From Paralcaligenes sp. KSB-10 (GTDB lineage Bacteria; Pseudomonadota; Gammaproteobacteria; Burkholderiales; Burkholderiaceae_B), in contig NZ_CP089848.1 of NCBI RefSeq assembly GCF_021266465.1, positions 3,906,001 through 3,970,000 on the forward strand: a stretch of 64,000 bases of DNA. Direction: 5' to 3'. The stretch's first letter is position 1. The number at the start of each line of letters is the position of its first letter. Both the position numbers and the translations under genes were made by a program. The notes beneath the pieces were generated by a model. The model saw only the letters and a list, made by a program, of their open reading frames with translations, had not been told where the DNA came from and did not search any database. Shown here piece by piece: positions 8,338 to 18,769 of this stretch.

Positions 8338-9216
8338 ATGGCTTCAACCCCCTTGACGATTGCGGATCGCGTTCTAAAGACTTCCGCCACAATGAGCAGC
8401 ACGCAAAGGCGCATGGCCGATTACGTGCTATCCCATCAGTTCAAGGTCGCCACCATGACGATCGACGAGTTTGCGCGTGCTGTCGAGGTATCGGTGGCCA
8501 CGGCAAACCGCTTTGCGCGGCATCTGGGCTTGCAGGGCTACCCGCATTTTCGCGCCGAACTGGCACGTGGGTTCCAGGCGGCTTTGGCACCCATCGAAAA
8601 GCTGCGCTCCGAACTGGCGCATCCAGCCGGGGTGGCCGAGGTCTTTTTGGCATCGCTGCAGGAAGACATCCATAATTTCCAGGAAACCCAGGCCAAGCTC
8701 GACCCCAAGGTCTGCGAGCGCGCTGTCGACCTGATCCTATCGGCCGAACGGATATTCACGGTCGGATTCGGCGGCAGCGGCTTTCTGGCGGCCCTGTTGC
8801 AAAGGGGCTTGTGCACGTCTTGCGATTACGTCGAATGCCTGGCTACCGCCGGCGGCGCCTCGCATGCGGCCCGCCGGATGTCCCGGTTGACGTCCAGGGA
8901 TCTGGTCATTGCGATCACTTTTCCGCGGTACTTGACCGATACCGTGTCCTTGGGGCGTGCCGCGAAGAAAGCGGGCGCCTCGTTACTGCTGTTGACCGAC
9001 CGGCCGACATCGCCTCTTGCGCCGGATGCTTCTGTCGTGTTGTATGCCGGCAGCGAGCGCCGTTTCAGCGCCACCTCCGAAACGGCGGCGCTGGGTTTGG
9101 TGGAAGCCCTGTGCGCCGCCACCGCATACAAGGCGAAAGATACTCTTGAGTCCGCCACCGGTTTGGCGGTGTCGGTCATGCCCTGGCTGGTATTCGAAGG
9201 AGATTCAAATGGTTAA
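8338..9216 (+). CDS. MurR/RpiR family transcriptional regulator
   Basis: A 292-residue regulator with an N-terminal RpiR-type helix-turn-helix (about residues 1-80; 'FARAVEVSVATANRFARHLG' is the recognition region) and a C-terminal SIS domain (about 120-260; 'FTVGFGGSGFLA' and 'AITFPRYLTDTVSLGRAAKKAGA'). SIS domains sense phosphosugars, for example MurNAc-6-phosphate in MurR. It is the first gene of the peptide-uptake operon: its stop overlaps the start of the isoaspartyl peptidase gene by eight bases. It likely represses or activates this operon in response to a sugar phosphate or peptide-derived ligand. Start ATG at 8338. Confidence 0.9.
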   Translation: MASTPLTIADRVLKTSATMSSTQRRMADYVLSHQFKVATMTIDEFARAVEVSVATANRFARHLGLQGYPHFRAELARGFQAALAPIEKLRSELAHPAGVAEVFLASLQEDIHNFQETQAKLDPKVCERAVDLILSAERIFTVGFGGSGFLAALLQRGLCTSCDYVECLATAGGASHAARRMSRLTSRDLVIAITFPRYLTDTVSLGRAAKKAGASLLLLTDRPTSPLAPDASVVLYAGSERRFSATSETAALGLVEALCAATAYKAKDTLESATGLAVSVMPWLVFEGDSNG

Positions 9217-10177
9217 GCCCGTACTGGCCATTCACGGCGGTGCCGGCGCCCTGTCGCGCGCGGTCATGTCCAGCGAGGCCGAACGCCAATATCGCGCGGC
9301 GCTCGATGGCATTCTGCGTGCGGCCCACGCTGTGCTGGCCAAAGGGGGCGGCGCGCTGGATTGCGTGGCCCAGGCGGTTTGCCTGCTTGAAGATTGCCCT
9401 TTGTTCAATGCGGGCAAGGGGGCGGTGTTCACCAGCGCTGGCACGCACGAGCTCGATGCCGCGATTATGGATGGCGCCTCGCTCAACAGCGGTGCGGTTG
9501 CCAATGTGGAACACATCAAGCATCCGGTATTGGCCGCACGGGCGGTGCTGGAGCATAGCAACCACGTTTTCTTTGTAAGCCGGGGCGCCGAAGATTTTGC
9601 GCTTTCGCAAGGCCTTGAAATGGTCGAGAATCATTATTTTTCCACGCCGCAACGCAGGGAACAGTGGCTGCGCGTCGTAAACGAATTTCCAGGCCAGGCG
9701 GTTCTGGACCACGATGCGGCTCGGGTTCAGGCCCAAGCCGAGGCGCCGCTCGATCCCGATCGCAAGTTCGGCACGGTGGGCGCTGTGGCGATTGATGTCC
9801 GTGGCAATCTGGCCGCCGCCACCTCGACCGGGGGGGTCACCAACAAGCAGATCGGTCGCGTGGGCGATGCGCCGATTATCGGCGCGGGCTGTTACGCGGC
9901 CAATCGCACGGCCGCCGTTTCCACGACCGGCACGGGGGAAATGTTCATCCGTGTCGTTGCGGCCTACGATGTGGCCGCCCTGATGGACTACGCGGGCTTG
10001 AGCCTTGAACAGGCGGCCGAGAAGGTCGTGCATGAAAAGCTGGTGGCCATTCAGGGCCAGGGCGGGCTGATCGCCGTGGACGGCAAGGGTAATGTAACGA
10101 TGCCGTTCAATACCGAGGGAATGTACCGCGGCTATCTGCGACAGGGCGAAGAACCCTTCGTCGCGATTTACAGGTAG
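9209..10177 (+). CDS. iaaA: Isoaspartyl peptidase/L-asparaginase (Ntn hydrolase)
   Basis: A 322-residue plant-type asparaginase that cleaves beta-aspartyl (isoaspartyl) dipeptides. It is made as a precursor that self-cleaves before a Thr nucleophile. The site is visible as 'FG-T189-VGAVA', followed by '[12 protein letters not shown]', which carries further active-site Thr residues; the 'GDAPIIGAG' and '[11 protein letters not shown]' blocks are also typical. The start is ATG 9209, preceded by GAAGGAG and overlapping the rpiR stop. In E. coli iaaA is also followed directly by gsiABCD, the glutathione importer, and the same order occurs here. Cytoplasmic. Confidence 0.93.
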   Translation: MVKPVLAIHGGAGALSRAVMSSEAERQYRAALDGILRAAHAVLAKGGGALDCVAQAVCLLEDCPLFNAGKGAVFTSAGTHELDAAIMDGASLNSGAVANVEHIKHPVLAARAVLEHSNHVFFVSRGAEDFALSQGLEMVENHYFSTPQRREQWLRVVNEFPGQAVLDHDAARVQAQAEAPLDPDRKFGTVGAVAIDVRGNLAAATSTGGVTNKQIGRVGDAPIIGAGCYAANRTAAVSTTGTGEMFIRVVAAYDVAALMDYAGLSLEQAAEKVVHEKLVAIQGQGGLIAVDGKGNVTMPFNTEGMYRGYLRQGEEPFVAIYR

Positions 10178-10185
10178 CCGTGGCC

Positions 10186-12141
10186 ATGAGCGCCGACGCT
10201 GTGCAGGGCACCTTGGTTCAATCCGGTACGGGCGGCGACTTTCCCGATAACCGGGTGTTGCAGGTCAACGATCTGAGCGTGGAGTTCGTCTCGCCTCAAC
10301 GGACTGTCCAGGCTGTCAACAAGCTGAGCTTTCATGTTGATTTCGGAGAGACGCTGGCTATCGTCGGTGAGTCCGGGTCGGGCAAGTCGGTGACGTCCCT
10401 GGCGCTGATGCGCCTGGTCGAGCATGGCGGCGGCAGGATTACAGGCGGCTCTTTATTATTGCGGCGGCGCAATTCGGCTGTGCTCGATCTTGTGTCGGCC
10501 AGCCCGGCGATCTTGCGCACCGCTCGCGGCGCGGACATGGCGATGATTTTCCAGGAGCCCATGACCTCTCTTAATCCGGTATTTGCGGTTGGCGAGCAAA
10601 TTGCCGAATCGATACGTCTGCACCAGGGCATGGATGCGGCGGCAGCCAATGCGGAGGCGCTGCGCATGCTCGAGCGGGTACGGATTCCCGAGGCCCGTTC
10701 GGTGCTGGGTCGTTACCCGCATCAGTTGTCGGGAGGAATGCGCCAGCGGGTCATGATCGCCATGGCCCTGGCCTGCAAGCCGGCTTTGTTGATTGCCGAC
10801 GAGCCCACGACGGCGCTCGACGTGACCATCCAGGCGCAGATATTGCAACTGATACGCGAGCTGCAGCAAGAGATGCGCATGGGAGTGATATTCATCACCC
10901 ACGACATGGGGGTGGTGGCCGAAGTGGCGCATCGCGTTCTGGTGATGTATCGCGGCGATAAAGTCGAACAGGGCATTTCCGAGACTATTTTTTCCGCGCC
11001 GGCGCACCTCTATACCAGGGCGCTGCTGGCGGCAGTGCCGCGCCTGGGCGCCATGAACGGCACCGATTCCCCTGCGCCGTTTCCATTGTTGAATATTGAG
11101 TCGCAGGCGGGTCTTGAACCTGAACTCAAACCGGCCGGTGACACAGCCGCGCAGCCTGGTTCGGATCAAAGGCCGGCGGAGCCGACAGGTGCTGTCGACA
11201 AGGCCGTTCCGGTTCTGTCGGTGCGCAACCTGGTTACGCGTTTCGACGTGCGTGGCGGCCTGTTCGGCCGCGTGCAGCGCCGGGTGCATGCGGTCGAACA
11301 GGTGAGCTTCGATCTGTTCCCGGGCGAAACCCTGGCCTTGGTAGGCGAATCAGGCTGCGGCAAATCAACGACTGGCCGTTCGCTGTTGCGTCTGGTGGAA
11401 ACCCAGCAGGGCTCGATCACATTCAATGGCCGTCAGATCGACCATCTTGAAGGTTCGGAATTACAAGCCTTGCGGCGCAATATCCAGTTTATTTTCCAGG
11501 ATCCGTTTGCGTCGCTGGATCCACGCCTTACGGTGGGATTCTCCATTATGGAGCCCTTGCTGATCCATAAGGTTGCCACGCGCGGCCAGGCGCAGGCCAC
11601 GGTCGAGCGCCTGATGCGCAGGGTCGGTTTGCCGCCCGAGATGGCGCATCGGTACCCGCATGAGTTTTCGGGTGGTCAGCGCCAGCGCATCTGCATCGCC
11701 CGGGCATTAGCCTTGAATCCGAAGGTTGTGATTGCCGATGAGTCAGTCTCCGCTCTGGATGTCTCCATACAGGCGCAGATCGTGAATTTGCTGATCGAGC
11801 TCCAGAACGAGCTGGGCATTGCGTTCCTGTTTATTTCGCACGATATGGCGGTGGTCGAACGCATCAGCCATCGCGTCGCGGTGATGTACATGGGGCAGAT
11901 TGTCGAGATAGGGCCGCGTCGGGCCATTTTCGAAAATCCTCAACATGCCTACACGAAAAAACTGATGTCGGCAGTGCCTATTGCCGATCCCGGCCGCCGC
12001 CATATGTCGCACACCTTGTTGACCGGAGAGATCCCGAGCCCCATACGCAAGGTGGGCGACGAACCCGTGGTCATGCCGCTGGTGCAGTTCGGGCCAGACC
12101 ATTTTGTTGCTCGCCACGAAGTGGGCGGGAGTTGTTCATAA
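10186..12141 (+). CDS. gsiA: Peptide/glutathione ABC importer, fused double ATP-binding protein (GsiA-like)
   Basis: A 651-residue protein with two complete ABC ATPase domains, corresponding to fused DppD and DppF. Domain 1 (about 25-275) has Walker A 'GESGSGKS', signature 'LSGGMRQR' and Walker B '[10 protein letters not shown]'. Domain 2 (about 340-590) has 'GESGCGKST', 'FSGGQRQR' and '[10 protein letters not shown]'. A low-complexity linker rich in Pro and Ala joins them. It powers import by the GsiB/C/D-like proteins encoded next. ATG 10186 and GTG 10180 are both possible starts, 8 and 2 bp after the iaaA stop. Calling it glutathione-specific rests on gene order alone; peptide specificity is equally likely. 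Confidence 0.92.
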   Translation: MSADAVQGTLVQSGTGGDFPDNRVLQVNDLSVEFVSPQRTVQAVNKLSFHVDFGETLAIVGESGSGKSVTSLALMRLVEHGGGRITGGSLLLRRRNSAVLDLVSASPAILRTARGADMAMIFQEPMTSLNPVFAVGEQIAESIRLHQGMDAAAANAEALRMLERVRIPEARSVLGRYPHQLSGGMRQRVMIAMALACKPALLIADEPTTALDVTIQAQILQLIRELQQEMRMGVIFITHDMGVVAEVAHRVLVMYRGDKVEQGISETIFSAPAHLYTRALLAAVPRLGAMNGTDSPAPFPLLNIESQAGLEPELKPAGDTAAQPGSDQRPAEPTGAVDKAVPVLSVRNLVTRFDVRGGLFGRVQRRVHAVEQVSFDLFPGETLALVGESGCGKSTTGRSLLRLVETQQGSITFNGRQIDHLEGSELQALRRNIQFIFQDPFASLDPRLTVGFSIMEPLLIHKVATRGQAQATVERLMRRVGLPPEMAHRYPHEFSGGQRQRICIARALALNPKVVIADESVSALDVSIQAQIVNLLIELQNELGIAFLFISHDMAVVERISHRVAVMYMGQIVEIGPRRAIFENPQHAYTKKLMSAVPIADPGRRHMSHTLLTGEIPSPIRKVGDEPVVMPLVQFGPDHFVARHEVGGSCS

Positions 12142-12195
12142 AAAGAGGGCCATCCCCTTTTGTCATTTTTTGATAAACGCTCTGGAGGAGTTGTG

Positions 12196-13746
12196 ATGAT
12201 GAAAAAATTTACACCGACTGGCTTGATCGCCGCGGCGGCGCTGGCATTTGGCGTATTCAACGCCCCTGCCGCGCTGGCATCGAAAGACGTGACCGTAGCG
12301 GTGCCGATTGCGGTCGATTCGCTGGATCCCTATAACACGAACAGCACATTGAGCATGGCCGTGGGTAAATCCTATTACGAGGGGCTGTTCGCCTTCGACA
12401 AGGATTTGAAAATCGTCAATCTGCTGGCCACCGGCTACGACGTGAGTGCCGATGGGCTGGTCTACACCATCAAGCTGAAGCATGGTGTCAAGTTCCAGGA
12501 CGGCACCGATTTCAACGCCGAAGCGGTCAAAGTGAATATCGACCGGGTAATGGACAAGGCCAATCACTTGGCTCGCTTCAACCAATTCAACCGCATTAAA
12601 AGCGTTGAGGCCGTCGATCCCTACACTGTCAAGTTCACGCTTACCGAACCGTTTTCACCGTTCATCAATTCGCTGGCGCATCCGTCGGCCATGATGATTT
12701 CGCCAGCGGCGCTCAAGAAGTACGGCAAGGACATTGCCTTTCATCCGGTGGGCACTGGTCCCTTCGAATTCGTGGACTGGAAGCCGTCCGAATACCTGAA
12801 GGTCAAGAAGTTCGCCGGCTATTGGGACAAAAGCTATCCGAAAATCGACAACTTGACGTTCCGCACGGTAACCGACAACAACACGCGCGCCGCTGTCATC
12901 CAGACGGGCGAGGCTCAGTTCGTCTACCCGGTGCCTTATGAGCAGGCGATCATCCTGAAGAAAAATCCCAAGTTGACGGTGACGGACAGCCCATCGATCT
13001 CGGTGAAATACCTGTCGTTCAATATGCTGCAAAAGCCGTTCGACAACCTCAAGGTGCGCGAGGCGATCAACTACGCCATCAACAAAAATGCCTTGATCAA
13101 AGTGGCCTTTGGCGGCTACGGCGGCCCGATGGAAGGCGTCGTTCCTGAAAGCGTGGATTACGGCGTGAAAATGAAACCGTGGCCTTATGACCCGGCCAAG
13201 GCTCGCGAGCTGCTGAAAGAGGCGGGTTATCCGAAGGGCTTCACAAGCACCTTGTGGTCGGCCTATAACGATGGCACATCGGTCAAGGTGGTCCAGTTCG
13301 TGCAGCAGCAACTGGCGCAAGTCGGCATCAAGGTGTCGCTCCAGGTGCTCGAGTCGGGGCAGCGCGTGCAGCAGGTGCAGTCGGTGCAGAATCCCAAGGA
13401 TGCCCAGGTACGCATATTGTATGCGGGGTGGTCTTCGTCGACCGGCGAGGCCGATTGGGCGCTGCGGCCTCTGTTCGATTCCAGCGCATGGCCTCCGGTA
13501 TTGAACAACACGGCCTATTACAAGAATCCCGCCGTCGATGCCGATATCGCCAAAGCACTGGTCATCACCGACCGCAAGCAAAAAGCGGCCATCTACAAGG
13601 ATGCTCAGGAAAAGATCTGGAAGGACGCGCCCTGGGCCTTCCTGGCCATCCCCAGCAATATATCGGCTCAAAGCAAGAACCTGACCGGGATGTACACCAT
13701 GCCTGATGGTTCATTCGAGTTCCGCGGTATTGATCTGAAACAATAG
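12196..13746 (+). CDS. gsiB: Periplasmic substrate-binding protein of the peptide ABC importer (GsiB-like, SBP family 5)
   Basis: A 516-residue family-5 extracellular solute-binding protein. The N-terminus is a classical Sec signal peptide (Lys-rich start, hydrophobic core to about residue 27, A-L-A cleavage site near 28-30). The mature protein carries the family motif 'YEGLFAFDKDLKIVNLLATGY' region and 'TVKFTLTEPFSPF'. It captures peptides in the periplasm for the GsiC/D channel. The start was placed at ATG 12196 because GGAGGAG lies just upstream; GTG 12193 and ATG 12199 are alternatives. It lies 54 bp downstream of the ATPase gene in the same operon. Confidence 0.92.
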   Translation: MMKKFTPTGLIAAAALAFGVFNAPAALASKDVTVAVPIAVDSLDPYNTNSTLSMAVGKSYYEGLFAFDKDLKIVNLLATGYDVSADGLVYTIKLKHGVKFQDGTDFNAEAVKVNIDRVMDKANHLARFNQFNRIKSVEAVDPYTVKFTLTEPFSPFINSLAHPSAMMISPAALKKYGKDIAFHPVGTGPFEFVDWKPSEYLKVKKFAGYWDKSYPKIDNLTFRTVTDNNTRAAVIQTGEAQFVYPVPYEQAIILKKNPKLTVTDSPSISVKYLSFNMLQKPFDNLKVREAINYAINKNALIKVAFGGYGGPMEGVVPESVDYGVKMKPWPYDPAKARELLKEAGYPKGFTSTLWSAYNDGTSVKVVQFVQQQLAQVGIKVSLQVLESGQRVQQVQSVQNPKDAQVRILYAGWSSSTGEADWALRPLFDSSAWPPVLNNTAYYKNPAVDADIAKALVITDRKQKAAIYKDAQEKIWKDAPWAFLAIPSNISAQSKNLTGMYTMPDGSFEFRGIDLKQ

Positions 13747-13793
13747 TCACTGCGATACGTGTACGGGATTGATTCCCGTACACAGAGACCAAG

Positions 13794-14714
13794 ATGCTTA
13801 TTTATATAGTCAAACGGACTCTGGGCATGCTGCCAACTTTGTTGTTGGTTGCGCTGGTGGTGTTTTTGTTCGTTCGTATGCTGCCCGGCGATCCGGCCCG
13901 ACTGGCGGCTGGCCAGGACGCCGATCAGGAAACCGTTAACCTGGTTCGCCAGGAACTGGGGCTGGACAAGCCCTTGCCGGTACAGTTCGTCAGGTATTTC
14001 GACAATCTGCTGCACGGCGATCTGGGTACTTCATTGCGTACGAAGCGTCCGGTGGCCACGGTGATTGCCGAACGTTTCATGCCTACCCTGTGGCTGACGA
14101 TACTCAGCATGGCCTGGTCCGTTATTTTCGGAATGGTGATCGGTATTGTGTCGTCGGTATGGCGCAACCGCTGGCCCGATCGATTGTGCATGACCCTGGC
14201 GGTATCGGGTATTTCATTTCCAGCCTTTGCGCTGGGCATGATGCTGATGCAGATATTCTCGGTGCAACTGGGCTGGCTTCCCACGGTAGGCGCTTCCAGT
14301 CCTAGCCATTACATTTTGCCGTCGATCACTTTGGGCGCGGCCGTGGCCTCGGTGATGGCGCGGTTTACGCGGGCTTCGTTTATCGAGGTCATGCAGGAAG
14401 ACTATGTGCGCACCGCCCGAGCAAAGGGCCTGTCCGAAACCCTGGTGGTGATCAAGCACACTTTGCGCAATGCCATGATTCCGGTGGTTACCATGATGGG
14501 CCTGCAGTTCGGTTTCCTGCTGGGCGGATCCATAGTCGTGGAGGTGGTGTTCAGTTGGCCAGGCATGGGCAGCCTGCTGATCGACGCGGTAACCATGCGC
14601 GACTACCCGGTCATACAAGGGCTGGTGTTGCTGTTTTCCTTTGAATTCATATTGATTAATTTAGTCGTGGATGTGCTGTACGGCGTTATTAATCCGAGCA
14701 TTCGGTACAAGTGA
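13794..14714 (+). CDS. gsiC: Peptide ABC importer permease (GsiC/DppB-like)
   Basis: A 306-residue inner-membrane permease of the DppB/OppB type. It opens with the family N-terminus '[23 protein letters not shown]', a membrane helix, and has five to six membrane segments in all. The EAA-type coupling loop contacting the ATPase is seen in '[20 protein letters not shown]'. It follows the binding-protein gene by 47 bp and overlaps the next permease region, consistent with one operon. Confidence 0.93.
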   Translation: MLIYIVKRTLGMLPTLLLVALVVFLFVRMLPGDPARLAAGQDADQETVNLVRQELGLDKPLPVQFVRYFDNLLHGDLGTSLRTKRPVATVIAERFMPTLWLTILSMAWSVIFGMVIGIVSSVWRNRWPDRLCMTLAVSGISFPAFALGMMLMQIFSVQLGWLPTVGASSPSHYILPSITLGAAVASVMARFTRASFIEVMQEDYVRTARAKGLSETLVVIKHTLRNAMIPVVTMMGLQFGFLLGGSIVVEVVFSWPGMGSLLIDAVTMRDYPVIQGLVLLFSFEFILINLVVDVLYGVINPSIRYK

Positions 14715-14722
14715 GGCCAATG

Positions 14723-15622
14723 ATGAGCACGATTGTTCAGAAAGATATTCTGGCCCCGCCGCCGATATCCAATACCGTCAGGACTCCCTGGTCCGAATGC
14801 TGGCGGAAATTTCGCAAGCAGAAATTGGCCGTGGCGGCGGGCATGTTCTTGGTGCTGCTGATCCTGGTGGCGATCGTTGCTCCGTGGATCGTTCCCTACG
14901 ATGCGGAAAACTTTTTCGATTACGATTTTCTTAATGCCGGACCGTCGGCCTTGCATTGGCTGGGGGTGGACTCCCTGGGGCGCGATATTTTCAGCCGCAT
15001 CCTGATGGGTTCGCGGATTTCGCTTGCGGCCGGCTTTCTTTCGGTCGCGCTGGGCGGCGTCGTCGGCACCTTCCTCGGCCTGATGGCGGGCTACTATGAA
15101 GGGTGGTGGGAACGCATCACTATGCGTATTGCGGATGTGCTTCTGGCGTTTCCCGGAATTCTTCTGGCGATCGGCGTGGTGGCGGCCATGGGTTCGAGCA
15201 TGGCCAATGTGATTGTCGCGGTGGCCGTTTTCAGCGTTCCGGCGTTTGCGCGGCTGGTGCGCGGCAATACCCTGTCGATCAAGCACATGACCTATGTAGA
15301 GGCCGTGCGCAGTGTCGGGGCGTCGGACTGGACCATTATTTTCCGTCACATCCTGCCCGGCACGATTTCGCCTATTGTCGTGTATGGAACAATGCGCGTG
15401 GGCACGTCGATCATCACGGCGGCCAGCCTGTCGTTCCTGGGACTGGGCGCCCAGCCCCCCACCCCTGAATGGGGCGCCATGCTCAATGAGGCCCGCTCCG
15501 ATATGGTGCTGGCTCCCCATGTGGCCATTTTCCCGGCGCTCGCCATTTTCTTTACGGTGCTGGCTTTTAATCTCCTGGGCGATGGCCTGCGCGATGCGCT
15601 CGACCCCAAGCTCGATACATGA
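14723..15622 (+). CDS. gsiD: Peptide ABC importer permease (GsiD/DppC-like)
   Basis: A second inner-membrane permease of about 300 residues, DppC/OppC type. It has an N-terminal OppC_N segment followed by a membrane helix ('[20 protein letters not shown]'), the family hinge '[21 protein letters not shown]', and an EAA loop ('[21 protein letters not shown]'). GTG 14711, ATG 14720 and ATG 14723 are in frame; 14723 has the best spacing from GAGG at 14713. The start region lies just past the stop of gsiC, and the gene's own stop overlaps the next start (ATGA), indicating translational coupling. Confidence 0.92.
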   Translation: MSTIVQKDILAPPPISNTVRTPWSECWRKFRKQKLAVAAGMFLVLLILVAIVAPWIVPYDAENFFDYDFLNAGPSALHWLGVDSLGRDIFSRILMGSRISLAAGFLSVALGGVVGTFLGLMAGYYEGWWERITMRIADVLLAFPGILLAIGVVAAMGSSMANVIVAVAVFSVPAFARLVRGNTLSIKHMTYVEAVRSVGASDWTIIFRHILPGTISPIVVYGTMRVGTSIITAASLSFLGLGAQPPTPEWGAMLNEARSDMVLAPHVAIFPALAIFFTVLAFNLLGDGLRDALDPKLDT

Positions 15623-16737
15623 AACTCAGCAGGAAATTCGGTAAAAACATGAAAACAGGTGCGCCCCGCGTCGGGGTATTGCAGGCAGGTCCCTTGAATT
15701 TGATTTCGGATGTGGCCGGCGTCACGGTGGGCCATGCGACGCTGGCCGACGCCGCGGTGCAAACCGGGGTAACGGTGATCAGGCCGCACCCCGGCGATAT
15801 GTTCAGGGACAAGGTTCCCGCCGCCGCGACCGTCTTGAATGGTTTTGCGAAAAGCGTAGGCCTTTTGCAACTGGGCGAACTGGGCGTGCTGGAAACACCG
15901 ATTGCCTTGACCAATACATTTGGCGTGGCCTCCGTGGCACAGGCCCAGATCCGTCAGGCCATTGCCGCCAATCCCGAAATTGGCCGGGAGCTGCCTACGG
16001 TCAACCCCCTGGTATTCGAATGCAACGATGGCTATCTTAACGATATCCAGGCAATGGCCGTGGCCGAACGCGATTACCTGGCTGCCTGCCATTGTGCTCA
16101 ATCCGGTTTCGAACAAGGAGCGGTGGGTGCCGGGCGCGGGATGTCGTGTTTCCAGCTTAAGGGCGGTATAGGCTCGGCCTCGCGCTTGACCCGTCCGATT
16201 AAAGAAATGGATGCCGCCTATACCGTGGGCACGCTGGTGCTCGCCAATTTCGGCAAGCTGCCCATGCTGACCGTGGCAGGGCAGGCGGTCGGCCGGACTT
16301 TGCAAGCGGCCGCCGATCAATACGACGATAGCCCTGAAAAAGGGTCAATCATTCTCATCGTGGCTACCGATGCTCCGCTCGATGCGCGGCAGTTGCGCCG
16401 CCTGTCCCTGCGTGCCGGGGTGGGCCTGGCCCGGACGGGCTCGGTCTTCGGTCATGGCAGCGGTGATCTGGCCCTGGCTTTTTCCACCTCCTATACCGTT
16501 CCCCATACACCCGAACGGGGCATGCCCGGCGTGCCCATGCTGCACGATGTCTTGCTGGATCCCTTGTTCCAGGCCTGTGCGGAAGCCGTGGAACAGGCCA
16601 TCCTGAATGCCTTATGGAGCGCCGCGTCGGTAACAGGGCGAGACGGCAATAGGCGTTTGGGTATCACTGAATTCATTCCCGATTGGCCGCATTGGCTGGC
16701 GCAGACACAGCAGACACAGATACAGGGTCAGACATGA
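15619..16737 (+). CDS. P1 family (DmpA/BapA-like) N-terminal-nucleophile aminopeptidase
   Basis: A 372-residue P1 peptidase. The family includes DmpA, which releases L- and D-amino acids, and beta-peptidyl aminopeptidases. The precursor self-cleaves between Gly and Ser; here this is G242-S243 in '[14 protein letters not shown]', giving alpha and beta chains. Other family blocks are '[13 protein letters not shown]', '[15 protein letters not shown]' and '[20 protein letters not shown]'. No signal peptide is evident, so it is probably cytoplasmic and acts on peptides brought in by the adjacent importer. ATG 15619 overlaps the gsiD stop; ATG 15649 is an alternative start. Confidence 0.9.
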   Translation: MKLSRKFGKNMKTGAPRVGVLQAGPLNLISDVAGVTVGHATLADAAVQTGVTVIRPHPGDMFRDKVPAAATVLNGFAKSVGLLQLGELGVLETPIALTNTFGVASVAQAQIRQAIAANPEIGRELPTVNPLVFECNDGYLNDIQAMAVAERDYLAACHCAQSGFEQGAVGAGRGMSCFQLKGGIGSASRLTRPIKEMDAAYTVGTLVLANFGKLPMLTVAGQAVGRTLQAAADQYDDSPEKGSIILIVATDAPLDARQLRRLSLRAGVGLARTGSVFGHGSGDLALAFSTSYTVPHTPERGMPGVPMLHDVLLDPLFQACAEAVEQAILNALWSAASVTGRDGNRRLGITEFIPDWPHWLAQTQQTQIQGQT

Positions 16738-17552
16738 GAATCTTGGTTTCAACGGATATTGAAGGAGTGGCCGGTGTGTTTCATGCCGAGCAAACACGGC
16801 CCGGCAATCCCGAATATGAACGGGCGCGCTTGTGGATGACTCAGGAAGCCAACGCGGCAGCCCTGGGAGCCTTCGAAGGCGGGGCAAGCGAGGTGCTGGT
16901 CAACGATTCACATGGGAATTTCCGCAACCTGCTGCCCGACCATCTGGATGCGCGGGTACGCTGCATACAGGGCAAGCCGCGTTATCTGGGCATGATGGCG
17001 GGCCTTGAGCAGGGCTGCGATGCCGTGTTCATGATCGGCTACCATTCCAGGGCGCAGGGCCGGGGCATCTTGGCCCATACCATCAGCAGCTTTGCGTTTG
17101 CCCGCGTCGTCATCAACGATCTCGAATTGGGTGAACCGGGTTTGTACGCGGCCCTGGCCGGCGAATACGGAGTGCCTGTGGCGCTGGGCACGGGCGATAA
17201 CCGCTTCATCGAAGAAAATACCGATCTGCTTGCGACGGCCTCGTGGTTCCAGACCAAAGAGGCTTTCGGCTTGAACAGTGGGTGCAGCCTGACTCCAGCC
17301 GCCGCCCAGGCGGCGATACGCTTGGCGGCCAAACAAGCCATGCCGCGCATCGCAAGCCTCAAGCCGTTCGTGATCGCGCCGCCGATCAATTGTGTGCTGA
17401 CCGTGACCTCGAGCGGCATGGCCGACCTCTTCTGCCAACTGCCGTCCATCGAACGCGTAAGCGGTGTGGTGGTTCGATTCAATACCGATAAGGTCGAATC
17501 GGCCGTTCGCACGCTGAACAGCCTCTCGGCCATGTCGACAATGTTGCGTTAA
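16734..17552 (+). CDS. M55 family D-aminopeptidase (DppA-like)
   Basis: A 272-residue zinc peptidase. All main active-site residues known from Bacillus subtilis DppA sit at the same numbers: D8 and E10 ('STDIEG'), H60 ('NDSHGN') and H104 ('IGYHSR'), with a further Glu around 131-134. DppA removes N-terminal D-amino acids, for example from D-Ala-D-Ala. The gene starts at ATG 16734, overlapping the stop of the P1 peptidase (ATGA), and is the last gene of the operon. Together with IaaA and the P1 enzyme it gives the operon three enzymes for non-standard peptides. The next 213 bp (17553-17765) hold no convincing gene. Confidence 0.93.
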   Translation: MRILVSTDIEGVAGVFHAEQTRPGNPEYERARLWMTQEANAAALGAFEGGASEVLVNDSHGNFRNLLPDHLDARVRCIQGKPRYLGMMAGLEQGCDAVFMIGYHSRAQGRGILAHTISSFAFARVVINDLELGEPGLYAALAGEYGVPVALGTGDNRFIEENTDLLATASWFQTKEAFGLNSGCSLTPAAAQAAIRLAAKQAMPRIASLKPFVIAPPINCVLTVTSSGMADLFCQLPSIERVSGVVVRFNTDKVESAVRTLNSLSAMSTMLR

Positions 17553-17765
17553 TGGCATGTCCCGGGGGCGCTATGGCCGCGCCAGGTCAACGATGCTTTT
17601 GCCGCTATCGACTTCGGCGCGTTTGTCTATTTCGTGCCGAGCTTTTTTCTTGGCGAATGCCGGCACGTTAAGAATGTGCTGACGCGGAATAAAACAGACG
17701 CATGGACGGTGGTCGTGGCCCCGCTATTGGTAACAAAGGAAGGGAACGCGGCCCAACTCCCTTTT

Positions 17766-18677
17766 TCATTTTAGCGGAATCAGTCCCGGTTTATGCAGAA
17801 TAATTTCCTTAAGTAGGTCGACGACGGGTGCAAGCGTATCTGCCGGGCCTTCGATCAGATGGGCGCTGCATAGCCGGAGCGTGGGCAGGTCGGGTGTGAC
17901 TTTGATGGGCGCAGGAAGAATGCTTGTCTCGTTCGACAGTGCGAAGCATACCGGCAAGATGCTCCATGCGAGGCTTGCATTGGTGAGCCTTAATACCATC
18001 GCAAGACTGTTGCATATGCTGAAGGGTGGAATTGGCTGGTTGCTGGCCTCGAACCATCGCACCATGATCCGATTCAGCGGCGAATTGAAAGGTAGGGTCA
18101 TCAAGCGCCGGTCGACCAGCTCGGCTGCGGTAATAGGTGCGTCCGATTCGCGCTGATGCGTATTTCCGAACCAGGCGAGCGGGCAATTCGCCAGCGGATG
18201 AACCCTTACATGCGGTTCCATGGGCGTCTCTGCCATGAAAGCCATGTCGAGCAATTTCGCATTCAATAATTCGGCAAGGCTTGTACTGTCCCTGATCGTC
18301 AATTCGACCCGCAGGTTGGGGTAGATCGTCTCCAGTTTCGACAGCAGTTCCGGCAGGCAGCTAATGGCGAAAGTGTCGGAAGCTCCCAGGCGCAGCAGGC
18401 CTTGGAGCGGATCGCGCGTGCGCGTGCGCCGGTCCATCTCGTCCAGCGTTCTCATCAGGCGCTCGACATACTGATAGAAAATGCTGCCTTCCGTCGTCAG
18501 CTCGCCTTTTCCGCCCGATCGTCGCAATAAGGGGTATCCAACGATGGACTCAAGTTCGCGGATGCGTAGCGAGATCGTCGGCTGCGTCACATTGAGATGA
18601 TCGGCCGCGGCCTGAAAGGTGCCGAGATTCACGATACAGCGCAGCGCATCGAGCTGGATGAGGGTATATCGCCGCAT
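17766..18677 (-). CDS. LysR-type transcriptional regulator
   Basis: A 303-residue LysR regulator. The N-terminal winged helix-turn-helix (residues 1-60) includes 'FQAAADHLNVTQPTISLRIRELE', and the C-terminal part is a type-2 periplasmic-binding-like effector domain (about 90-295). It is transcribed divergently from hyuB with a 92-bp spacer, the standard layout for a LysR protein controlling the adjacent catabolic operon, probably with an aromatic or organic-acid inducer. Start at ATG 18677. Confidence 0.92.
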   Translation of the reverse strand: MRRYTLIQLDALRCIVNLGTFQAAADHLNVTQPTISLRIRELESIVGYPLLRRSGGKGELTTEGSIFYQYVERLMRTLDEMDRRTRTRDPLQGLLRLGASDTFAISCLPELLSKLETIYPNLRVELTIRDSTSLAELLNAKLLDMAFMAETPMEPHVRVHPLANCPLAWFGNTHQRESDAPITAAELVDRRLMTLPFNSPLNRIMVRWFEASNQPIPPFSICNSLAMVLRLTNASLAWSILPVCFALSNETSILPAPIKVTPDLPTLRLCSAHLIEGPADTLAPVVDLLKEIILHKPGLIPLK

Positions 18678-18713
18678 AAGAGAATCCTATATTTTCTGGG
18701 CAAAACATTTATT

Positions 18714-18747
18714 TGATTGCCTGATGCTAACCGAATAAGATCAATCA
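18714..18747. promoter_or_regulatory. Candidate LysR binding region in the lysR-hyuB spacer
   Basis: TGATTG (18714-18719) and CAATCA (18742-18747) are inverted with a 22-bp gap, in an AT-rich spacer between divergent genes. A strong ribosome site AAGGAGGAG (18758-18766) precedes the hyuB ATG. The dyad is not a classical T-N11-A box, so the assignment is tentative. Confidence 0.3.
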
Positions 18748-18769
18748 GTTAACTAAAAAGGAGGAGAGC

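Noticed and set aside
17553-17765. Possible remnant gene after the M55 peptidase
   Set aside because: A short translatable stretch is present but lacks a start, recognisable motifs and a ribosome site.
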